From Lingula anatina (lineage: Eukaryota > Brachiopoda > Lingulata > Lingulida > Lingulidae): DNA of 64,000 nt. Position 1 is the stretch's first letter. Every line of letters starts with the position of its first letter. The translations under genes were made by a program, and so were the position numbers. Location: positions 627,113-691,112 of the forward strand of contig NW_019775569.1 in NCBI RefSeq assembly GCF_001039355.2. Reading direction: 5' to 3'. Shown here piece after piece: positions 55,001-64,000 of this stretch. The notes under the pieces were generated by a model that ran no database searches, had not been told where the DNA came from, and saw only the letters and a list, made by a program, of their open reading frames with translations.

Positions 55001-58000
55001 ACGTGTAATATTTGATTTCTCAGCAGTGTGATATTAACACGTTTTTGACCACAAAATCGTTTTGCTTCATGTGGTAAAATGTCTGTGTATCTTTGTCGAG
55101 GTAGCTACTTTTAAAGTAAATATTATCTTTGTTTTTTAAGTATTCAATCTGTATATCTGTTTAAAGATGCTAAATATAACATAATCTTTCAGACCAAGCG
55201 CTGTATGCCCGGTTTTAAGTGTGTAGAGTCCCCATTCGGAGCGCACTGTGTTGCTTTAACGTGCAGAGTAAGTGTAGAACTAGTGGTTCTATAATAGTCA
55301 AATGGTGCAGTTAAAAAATAAAATAATTATCTACATGGCTGTCCAGTCCATGAGATGTTCGAAAATGTGGGTCCAAATATAAGTAAACCTTGCAAGAGAA
55401 ATGAAATAACTCGTAATTATGTAAGTGAAGTAACAGAACCATTCTCGCTTCACTTCGAACAATATGATAATATATATGTATAATAGTCTCACGCGTCAGC
55501 GAGTTAGTGAGCCGTTAATTCTTTGTCAGAACTGTCCCTTTTTGCAAAGACTATTGCCGCCACTGTTTATCAAATTATATGACATTTCCTAGTACTTTCA
55601 AGTCTTATAGCATAGCCGGACTATATTTGCACAAAGTTCCGTGTATTGTAGGACCTGACATGTAGGCCATATGAGAGATGTGTGCAGCTTTCAACTGGAG
55701 CAAAATGTGTTGGAACTTGCGCTGTAAGTATTCAAGGGTATATAAAACACCACACAGCATATAAAACAACTTTGAGCCACTTGTCTCTTTAACGTATTGG
55801 TTTGTCAGTAATAGTATAGAAGCTGAGAAATTGTCGATTTGGCTTTCTAGTCTAAACCTTACATAGATAATTGAAGTATGTAAATGATGGGTTGTTCTTG
55901 TCTCGCGTTTTGGGAAGGTGGGTCTTTGTGGTGGAATGTGGGTGGGTCTTCGTCGTGTGGGTGGGGGTCTGGTGTGTCGGCACATGCGCAGTAAGTTGAA
56001 TTATGGAACCAAATGCTGCCATATGCATGTGTATTACCTGAATTTGGTAAGGTGAAATGAATACGTCTTGTCCGCCTTGTATAAAAAATTGATTTGCTTC
56101 ACGCAGTAAAATTGTTGTGTACCTTTGTCTTCGTAGCTGCTTTAAAAATAAACAGCATCTTTGGTTTTTTTCCAAAGTATGCAATTTGTAATTCGGTATG
56201 ATACAAATATTTCAGCTAGTGCGATGTGCACCCGGATATAAGTGTGTGGAGTCTTCATCTGGAGCAAAGTGCGTGCCTCTAACGTGCAGAGTAAGTGTGA
56301 AAACGGTGCTTCTATAATAGTCCACAGCTTAATTAAAATTAAACATGGCTATATTCAGTCCATTGAATGTCCGAAGGTGTACCAAAAAGTCTAAATTTAG
56401 GTAAAGCTTACAAGGAAAAACCCATGAAATAACTCTGGTATTGTGTCAGTTGATAAATACTAGTAATTATTTGGGTGGAGTAATAGAATCACCCTTGCTT
56501 TATTTCGAACAGTGTGATAATATTGTACATGTACCCGGGTATTTAGACGGCACACACGTTAGTAAGTTATTAAGTGCTTCTTTCTGCAACAAAAATTGCC
56601 ACTTCTTAGCCAGAATATCGCCATCATTGTTTATTTAATTATATGACTTTATTAACCCATTTCCTGATGTTTTCAAGTCTGATAGCATATAGCCAGCCTA
56701 TTTTTAAACAGAGTTTCATGTATTGTAGGACCTGACATGTAAGCCATATGAGAGATGTGTGGAGCTTTCAACTGGAGCTAAATGTGTTGGGACGTGCGCT
56801 GTAAGTATTCAAGGGTAAACCACACAATATAAAAAAGAAGCTTGAGTCATTTACCGATATAATAGATTTTTTTTAACGATTTGGTTCGTCAGAAATGATA
56901 TAAACATTGGAAAATGAATAGACATGCCAGACATTTACATCGATTTTACTATTGTGAATAACATGCAGGTATTTCATTTCATTTTCATTCATTATGTCAG
57001 ACGGTTCGCTGTCCCAACTGTATTGAGACGGATGATGGACCAAAGTGTGTGCCACTGCCACCTACTTGTAACGTGAGTGACTTTATGTTATACATGTACT
57101 AGTTTATAATGGAACCAATGTAAACGAGTGACAAATTTAACTTAATAATCATTAAAGGCAAAGTAGCTGCCATCCTGAATGTGTCAATCTACAGATGGTG
57201 CTAGGAGGGTGATGCGGATCAAGCTGTCATTTAATCATAACACTTGAAATGTTTGTGTCCCAAGAAATACTGAAAATGATAATAATAAAATATATTTTTG
57301 TGGCAATCTGATATATACTTCTTTTATGATTCACATATAGTTTACTTAATGTTTTTGTTATTATTTCATTGAAAAGACTATAAAATGTCGTGAAGGAGAA
57401 ACATGTGTATCGGGACGAACCTTCGTTTGCAAGAAGCCACCTTGTATCCAGCCGTTTCCAAAATGCGTGCGTAAGTGTCTGACTTCTATCCTTTTATTTG
57501 GAATCTTCCAAAACGGTGATCACGTTTTTAGCTAAGGTAAAACTAAAACTGAGGTAAGAATTAAACAATAAGTTTAGAATTTTTTGTGTCACCGAAGACT
57601 TTGATGAATTGTGTTAGTTTCAAAGTTTAACGACGGAAAACGGACCGCAAATTGTTTATTTCATGCTTTGTGGACAAGGTATTAAGTATACACTTTCACC
57701 CTTCAGCTATTTGCGAGGCTCCAAAAGATCCAGGACCCTGTAAAGCAGCAGAGCAGATGTACTACTACAACTCCAAATCCAAACAGTGTGAACAGTTCGT
57801 TTACGGCGGTTGCCAAGGGAACGGTAATAGATTCCGCACCAAGGAGGAGTGTGAACAGACCTGTATCTTGACATGTAATGTGAGTACAATACCGGCCCAT
57901 CATTTAAGTTTTCAAAACAACGTTATAATGATATTTTTGAATAATTACAAATACGTTTTAATATATATGTCCTGAGAATATATAGCATTCATTTAGTTAT

Positions 58001-58928
58001 GAGCTGCACCCTGTTCGTATGCAAATCCATTACCAAGTCTTTGCATGCTTTCTTGAACGGGCAAGCTATTTATTATTTTTATATTTTACGTCTTTATGTC
58101 ACCAGGATCTAAAATGTCCAGTAGGCCAGCAATGCGTCCAAGAACCGATATATTGCACTCATGAATACATGCCGCCTTGTCCCCAGCCGCCACCAAAATG
58201 TGTTCCTAGTAAGTACAACTTTTCTGTAATTGACACTGTTCCATAGTGCAACTCCCATATACATGTAAAACTGTAGACGTTTAAATCGCCTTCAAGCATA
58301 TCATTCACGAATAAATATCTGTATTAAATCTAAATTCAGTTTAATATAACGCCACCCAAGTCAAGGGATACAGTTTGTTATCTCCAAAATACCATAAATC
58401 AGTAAATCGTGCACTGATACACTCACAAATCTACTTATATATATAGGCCTACAAAACCGGTTAGCTTTTATTCTCTGCATATCTACTGTGCTAATATGTT
58501 GTTTGTCTCAAGCGGTATTAATTCTTTAGTTAAAATACAATAATAATAATAATAATAATAATAACACGAAAGTATAACTGCATATGCATTGTCCTACAGA
58601 GTGCAAAGGTGGCAAAGTGTGGAATGATTGTGGCTCCCCCTGTACCAAGACGTGCAAGGACCCAAACCCAGGTTGCATAGAGAAGTGTGAACCAAAGTGT
58701 GAGTGCCCCGCTGACAAACCTATCTGGCATCGTGCTCGTTGCATTGCTGCAAGTCAATGTCCAGGTCAGTAATATTTAATTAACTCACGTCTACATCGCC
58801 GCCATGTACAACGGTTTTGGCGATAATGTGGATTGTTGTTGGTAGATAGCCTATTAGTTTTTGCAATCAGTCCCGATATAACTATTTGACGATGTAGTTC
58901 GTTATTGGACTATAACGTAATTTGTCAG

Positions 58929-58974
<46 letters not shown>

Positions 58975-59310
58975 TTTTCCCGATATTTTAATTCAAAGTT
59001 CCATTACTTTTCAAATATTTCTTCAAACATATCATTAAGATCGACTGGCAATCGTCATAACACTCAGTTAATACAAACTGTCGTTCTTTCAATACGTCTT
59101 TAACTATAGGCCTACGTTTTCTTTTAATTTCAAGTCAAAGAAGACAGACCATGTAAACGCCCTGGTGGCGGTTATGACAACCCTCTGAGGATCAACGGCC
59201 GTCAACTTTGCTGTGGATTATGTATGCCAAGAGATGAATGCCCTACTGGTTATTACTGTGACATTCACCCAACTGATCGATATGCGGTGTGCTGTCCAAA
59301 CCGCCGATAG
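51961..59310 (+). CDS. Secreted multi-module cysteine-rich protein with Kunitz, TIL and lustrin-like domains
   Basis: Nineteen exons in one frame, 1,740 nt, 579 residues: 51961-52023, 52182-52205, 52550-52651, 52943-53038, 53233-53307, 53813-53887, 54182-54256, 54488-54565, 54882-54956, 55193-55267, 55652-55723, 56216-56290, 56729-56800, 57001-57072, 57377-57470, 57707-57879, 58106-58208, 58600-58764, 59135-59310 (TAG). Exon 1 is a signal peptide (MIMKILALCYAFALFVFATA). Exon 2 encodes QQQQQPQC. Exons 5-14 are one-exon modules of 24-26 residues, phase 0, mostly with four cysteines (C-x5-C-x8/9-C-x3/4-C). Then come a Pro/Cys exon, a Kunitz domain, a second Pro/Cys exon, a TIL domain and a lustrin-like end. 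Kunitz and TIL are serine-protease inhibitor folds; an extracellular role in defence, mucus or mineralised matrix is inference. It is a tandem paralogue of the gene at 40,725. Exon borders come from splice-site reading and phase only. Confidence 0.85.
53408..53448. repeat. Poly(C) tract with a single N
   Basis: A C homopolymer with an N at 53,440 lies in intron 5 of the second cysteine-rich gene. It is probably a closed assembly gap; the true length is unknown. Unlike the other two N sites, no duplicated flank is seen. Confidence 0.9.
55925..55990 (+). pseudogene. Decayed module exon within the duplicated exon set
   Basis: The 3' end (GTGTGTCGGCACATGCGCA then GTAAGT) matches the end and donor of the exon at 54882-54956, and the intron after it is also related. 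The 5' part is replaced by GGTGGGTCTTCG-type GT-rich sequence without the expected cysteines, and no pyrimidine-rich acceptor is present. It belongs to a copy of the three-exon block 54,882-55,740. Confidence 0.65.
57707..57879 (+). other. Kunitz/BPTI domain exon
   Basis: Six cysteines have canonical spacing, from ICEAPKDPGPCKAA through YYYNSKSKQCEQFVYGGC and GNGNRF to CEQTC. The residue after the second cysteine (P1) is Lys, which favours trypsin-like targets. It enters in phase 1 and leaves in phase 0 with a short tail, LTCN. Confidence 0.95.
58540..58969. repeat. (AAT)n at 58,540-58,563 and (CA)n at 58,929-58,969
   Basis: Two microsatellites flank the TIL exon in adjacent introns. The (AAT)n lies only about 35 nt before the exon's acceptor. 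Confidence 0.9.
58600..58764 (+). other. TIL domain exon of the second cysteine-rich gene
   Basis: Ten cysteines are spaced as in trypsin inhibitor-like domains: C-x9-C-x3-C-x3-C-x6-C-x3-C-x3-C-C pattern (KC..DC..SPC..KTC..PGC..EKC..PKC.EC), then RC and SQC. It is closely related to the TIL exon at 44,790 and has the same entry phase, but continues into another exon instead of stopping. Confidence 0.9.
59135..59310 (+). other. Lustrin-type cysteine-rich C-terminal exon
   Basis: Eight cysteines are arranged PC....NPL.......LCCGLC....ECPTGYYC........VCCP. This matches the lustrin/WR1 cysteine-rich pattern (CP-x-G-y-x-C ... CCP) of molluscan shell matrix and nematode secreted proteins. The WAP fold is an alternative but its spacing fits less well. 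The stop is TAG at 59,308-59,310. Confidence 0.65.
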
Positions 59311-61126
59311 ATGGAACTGTGTTGCAGGACATACTGGCTAATTTAATTTTTTAAGCATTCCTTTTTTACAGTTAATAGATAATTATCGTGGCTTTAAGCA
59401 TAACACACGGAGTGTGATTTAGATGACTGTATGTGTGTGTTTTATTTGGGGCAACATTCCCCGTTGAGCTTAACCAAATTTTTATGTTTGTATTTATTGA
59501 GGTATAATATTGCATCTTTGTACTTTTGTGTCGCAATGATTGATTAATATGATGAATAACTTTTTACATGAGTTTGTGTTGTGAACTTGCTTCAAAAGGA
59601 AATGGACAGGAAAAAAATGGTTATTATTATTCACTGAAAGTGACAAGACACTTCTTTCTGGTAAGTTGCTGCGATTTATAGTGCGGTTACATTTAAAGAC
59701 TTTAGACATATCTGTAAAAATTAAAAAAAAATGAAAATGATTGACTTTGTATGTTTGTTTTTTTTTCTTATGTGACCTATCCTTACAGAGTCTCATTAGA
59801 TTTTTATTTATTGAAGTCTGTTTAACTTTGGTTTTACTATTATAAACTGTTTGAGTCTGTCGACGAAAACTTCTTTGGTGCTTTTGTTATTGAAATACGT
59901 TGAATTATTTGTGTACTAGTGTTTGATCGGTACAGTTAGAACATATTTCATGAAGATTCATATTAGTGAAACAAAACTGTTGGGTGAAGTTTTGGGGTAG
60001 GGCCTACATGCAATACGCATTCAACAGCTTTGGGGAATTCAAAGATGCTAATGGATATTCAAAAAAAGAGGTTTGATACAAATAATATTTACTTCTCTCT
60101 GTGACCGCGTGCTATTACTGACACACCATTTGTCTCGTAAACATACTGTCCACATGCATGTACGCTTTAGATTATCAAAAAGACTCACAAACCATTCTCG
60201 GACACGTTCAAAGGATAACACTCCGTTTTTTCTGGCTTTTGAGTCAGTCTCTTAATTGAGATAGAGACCAGCAATTTTCGCCCATGAAAGTAAAACTTAC
60301 GAAAAAAGTTTTGTCTCTGATAAATAGTTTTTGTCTGCACGGGCGTCAAGATTTAATCAACAAAAGATGCGTGCACCAACGAGAGATTGTTTGCCCTCCA
60401 ACGTTTTATTGATTAACATCATTAGACCTTTACGACTACATTTTGATTTCATTTTAATCTCTACTCCTGTACAGCACCATTTTTAATTCATTTTGTCTTT
60501 ACTTTTATTGCTTGTTATATAAACATCTTTTTTTCCACTGACTTGCTTTCTTTCTTTCGAGTAATCAAAATATATAACAACATGTATCTAAATTTAACAT
60601 TATATTCCGGCTATTAACTGCCCATAAGTCTTCAAAAAATATAGATAAAAGATAAACACCAATATTTGTAGCGGCGCTGGATTGAATTACCGGTAGGTCT
60701 ATTGCTGCATGCGGCAGATGTTTCTTCCTCCTGAAAAACATGCCCAACTTTATCTCGGATGACTTCTCACATATATACGTATTAATTCGACCAATCTAGG
60801 TAGATGGTAGGTTTTTTGTTTGAAAGAGAATAAATATTTTACTAATATGCGCATTACAACGTTAAGCAAGATCAAAGATGCCATTCAGCACCGAGTTTAG
60901 CATTAAACTAAAGCTATTTATAAAATGAAATAATTACATCATGATGAGAGGACATTGTTATTTATTTGTACATAAAAGAACAGTGAGAATAAAACACGAG
61001 TATTCAGTTTTATCACTAAGCCGGGCACTGCTTTGAAGAACTAATATATCACTACACAATCATATCCAGCAAATTGCTTGCTTTCACATCTAACCTACCT
61101 AGTTAAATAACACAAGTAAAATTTAC
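59311..61126. other. Convergent region between the second cysteine-rich gene and a minus-strand EGF gene
   Basis: It holds the 3' UTR of the plus-strand gene, but no canonical poly(A) hexamer close to the stop. A possible minus-strand acceptor lies near 60,730 (TTTTTCAG), but no exon there can be supported. Otherwise AT-rich sequence without recognisable genes. Confidence 0.5.
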
Positions 61127-61166
61127 CTGCAGTATTATTATCGATCATCCCCGCTACCTTGTTCCT
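61127..61166 (-). other. Candidate 40-nt exon downstream in the minus-strand EGF gene
   Basis: It is flanked by TTACAG and GTAAAT. Entered in phase 1 it gives EEQGSGDDR then a stop, so it could be terminal; entered in phase 0 it reads through as RNKVAGMIDNNTA. Only splice signals support it. Confidence 0.25.
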
Positions 61167-62566
61167 CTGTAATTAAAGAAAATTAGAGAAATTAAAATTT
61201 GCTTGTCAGTTCCTGTGAGATGATTAGTCAAACAACCTCAGAAAACATCAACAGTTTTAAAAAAGTTAAAATGAATGAAAATTAAGGGTGCGTTCGCTAT
61301 GAAATTATAATGTACAAAGTAGTTTCGACTCACTCTGCCGGGACTCTCGTTAAATTCTATCAGACTGAAATATTTGCATGCCTCCTCTTGGCACTGAGTA
61401 GAATATACAGAATAATGGGTGATTAAACGAGTACTTTGAGAACAATAGGAGGTGTGTTAATCTGTTAATCTGATTCAGAGTGTGTATCTGCGGAGTTGGA
61501 TCGATCTGCGCAGAGCAGTAGCTTGATTGGGAACGAGCCCGTGAGTATCATTTGAAAAGCCTTTATGCACATGCAACATGTACCACCCCCCATGCACGTT
61601 TTGTTTTGTATCAATTACATTTGATACACATTGCTCACACTGAGAATATCAGTCATTTCGAGCTGTAAATATTCAAATTATGTTCATTTTTATTTTGTCT
61701 AAAACCCAAACACAATAGAGAAGACACTTTTCCTGACAATCTTCTAAATCCTAACACAAATATATATACATGTATATACACTATATTATTTACTTTACTT
61801 ACTGAGTCATAACATCTATGATTACACGCTCAGATGACAGAATTTCCTTATACGTTGTTGTTTTATGAAAAGCAGAGTGTATTTCAGGTATTTAAATCCC
61901 AAAATTGAAGACTGTGTATAGTTCACGTGTATGGCAGATAACACTTTGTACCAAGTTGAAAATGGACACATTAGCAATGCACAACAAACCGTTTTCTTCG
62001 CGTATCAAAATTTGCGATAAGTTTTTTACTCTAGTGTGTGTGCCGTAAAATATCCCTCAGATGACCAAAAAACACTACAATACTATTCTGATAGCTTTCT
62101 TTTCCATAATGTAAACTGCAAAACAGACTGGTACGTCTGTGTCCCAGATTTATGCGTTGTTGTATTATTTTTTTAAGCTAAGAATTAATTAGTTTAAAAT
62201 ACACAGCGATGTTTGGAAACAGACAATTGTTTGTTATAATAAGAAAAACTCATCCCTTTTCACACGAAAGCACGCCATTGTTATGCAACACATAGGAATA
62301 TATTGACAGACTGTTAAAGATGAAAACACATTGTTGTTACCCAGTATCGTGGACGTGCAGATATAGGCTTATATAAAGGTGTTTATAAAAACACCTGTAA
62401 CAAAAATGACCGAAATGCATTTCACGTCTAAAATTCTTTCGACACACATCTACCACTGGCCGAATGTTTGGGGCATTCGTTGAAAAAAATCAATGTATTT
62501 TTTAGCATTAATATAATCTAACATTGAGTAGGAAGGCAACTACAATAAACATGATGATCAACGTAC
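61167..62566. other. Probable intron of the minus-strand EGF gene
   Basis: AT-rich sequence between the two candidate exon groups. No domain, repeat array or RNA gene is seen. Confidence 0.4.
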
Positions 62567-63060
62567 CTACGCATTCTCCATCCACATCCTCAAAACCTAC
62601 ACTACAAGAACAGCTGGCAGCGACACAACCTCTATAATACAACCCAAACGGCGTACGCAACCATCCGCTTTCACTGCAAGAACATGCAGCATTGGCCTCT
62701 TGAAGATCAACTGAAACAATATCAGATACATTCTACTGTACGAAGGTTCATCACAAACATCGCCATAGTTTCTGCAAATCAAAGGACTGGACAACAGAGC
62801 CAGATAACTACCCCAAGTTTCAATTGTTTCTTCTCCAGGGTCATATATCTTTGCAGTATTCTACTATTTACGTTACCAAATCAATGTTGACAGAAAATAA
62901 GGAAATATATTTAAATAAATAATGAGGTTGATGTTGCACATACCAGTCATACAGGTGGTGCCTGTCCACCCTAAAGAGCATGTGCAGGTGAAACCGGAAG
63001 GACCATCCGGGGAACATGTGCCTCCATTACGACACGGTTGTAGCGAACAGGCGTCTCCGT
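62567..63060 (-). CDS. EGF-domain gene, partial (two exons on the minus strand)
   Basis: The exon at 63060-62944 is a complete phase 1-1 EGF exon: [14 protein letters not shown], then [15 protein letters not shown]. It has the O-fucose motif CRNGGTC. Its donor (phase 1) fits an acceptor at 62,710 (TTGTTTCAG), giving a second cysteine-rich exon to about 62,567 ([17 protein letters not shown] ... GFEDVDGEC), which looks like atypical EGF halves. Two donors are possible there (62,570 or 62,566), so its last bases are uncertain. The gene continues upstream beyond the right edge of the window. I cannot name it; one EGF is not diagnostic. Confidence 0.6.
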
Positions 63061-63149
63061 CTAGAAAATGATTATGTTATTAGGCAAGCAGAATCCTTCA
63101 GATGTATAAGGTATATATTTCTATAGTATTTATCAACAAGCAAAACATC

Positions 63150-63371
63150 TGGCCCAGTTTAGTAAAGGATGTTTAGAACTAACCAGTATATAAGCCTAAC
63201 CAGTGGATAAATTCTCCTAATACCCGTTAACTAAACGATGGTTGAAATTGTGTTTCATAAACATTAACTGACCTTTAAATATTTTTCCAGTTAAACACTG
63301 ACCAGTTGACTAGCCGGCTGTTTAACACTGTTTATAAAACACAATTTTAACCATCATGACACTGGGCCCTA
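63150..63371. mobile_element. Palindromic MITE-like element with GGCCCAGTTTA / AGTTTAGGGCCCAGT ends
   Basis: The left end TGGCCCAGTTTAGT and the right end CACTGGGCCCTAAACT are inverted. Internally, ACGATGGTTGAAATTGTGTT at 63,235 has its inverted partner near 63,330-63,357 (ACACAATTTTAACCATCATG), and AACCAGT motifs repeat. It is non-coding and lies just upstream of the EGF exon on the minus strand, inside the intron. Confidence 0.65.
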
Positions 63372-64000
63372 AACTCTACCCTCCATTTGTACTTTTTAGT
63401 GGTATATTCTGCTAATCTGTTTGTTGATCACCTCTCCTATCTGGTGTCAGCATCAGATTATTTGCCTGCTTAAGTCACGGTTTGAGAGAAAAAAAAGGTT
63501 GAACACTGTTCCTTCGCGGTTTTAAACTTTTTTACATCACATATTCTATAGGCCATTCCCCCTGTCAGGAGTAAAATATCACCTTGTGCATCTTGCCGCA
63601 TAGCCCTGATGCTACAGCAATCGGTCATCAGGCACTCATCGACCCGAACTGAACCAGCTTGGCGAGTTACCGGTCAACCCCAGGCCATGACAACATGCAA
63701 AGCGTGGCGAGGTCTTCCAAGGCCATGTGTCAGCAGCGCCGTGACGAGCTGAGATGGCGGTGATGATGATGTTTTCATCTACAGTGGGCGATTCGGCTAG
63801 TTAGTACCCGCACGGTACCAGCCACGTGCCTGATATACACCCAAGGACACTGTTTGCCCACCAATTTTCTCCTCTATTTCGCATAAAGTGACACATCTCG
63901 TACTTCACGTGTAATATGTGTTAGAATGTAAATCAAAGAACAATCCGACGGAACCGATGAAAATATCAAACTGCGTGGCGTACTCTTTTCAAACTGCGGT
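63372..64000. other. Right-edge intronic or intergenic sequence
   Basis: No exon is recognised on either strand. The stretch 63,580-63,830 is more GC-rich than its surroundings, but its frames show no known domain; it may be part of a dispersed repeat. Confidence 0.4.

Noticed and set aside
63580-63830. GC-richer stretch on the right edge as a possible exon
   Set aside because: Neither strand gives a recognisable domain with matching splice sites; could be a repeat fragment.

Overview
The window is animal nuclear DNA: intron-rich genes with GT-AG junctions, an even-skipped/Evx homeobox gene, EGF, Kunitz and TIL domains, TATA boxes and AATAAA signals, with many microsatellites and short inverted-repeat elements. 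The Evx homeodomain ([18 protein letters not shown]), a lustrin-type cysteine domain and apparent allelic divergence of a few percent suggest a marine bilaterian invertebrate, most likely a spiralian such as a mollusc or brachiopod. A deuterostome is not excluded. The species cannot be named from the sequence.

1-17,003 (+): the 3' part of one very large gene. A single exon, open from the window edge to 10,345, encodes about 3,450 residues of Lys/Arg-rich tandem repeats with almost no acidic residues and no cysteine. It joins in phase to about 25 EGF domains, one transmembrane helix and an acidic cytoplasmic tail. At least 4,680 residues are encoded here. I do not recognise this architecture, and it is the main candidate for something undescribed.

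21,257-28,631 (-): a complete three-exon Evx gene, with the homeobox intron between homeodomain residues 46 and 47 and a C-terminal Groucho-type motif. It has a 5.9-kb first intron and about 12 kb of upstream sequence without recognisable genes. Both hold candidate regulatory clusters and small mobile elements.

40,725-44,998 and 51,961-59,310 (+): two tandem paralogues encoding secreted cysteine-rich proteins built from one-exon modules. The first ends in a TIL domain. The second adds an array of 25-residue four-cysteine modules, a Kunitz domain, a TIL domain and a lustrin-like C-terminus. They look like secreted protease inhibitors or matrix/mucus proteins.

62,567-63,060 (-): exons of another EGF-type gene that runs out of the right edge.

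Assembly quality matters here. The three single N bases (19,073; 46,969; 53,440) all lie at low-complexity sequence. Two of them separate near-identical flanks that look like contig ends that overlap but were not merged. The apparent 2.6-kb tandem duplication carrying a second TIL exon (47,565-47,773) is therefore probably false.
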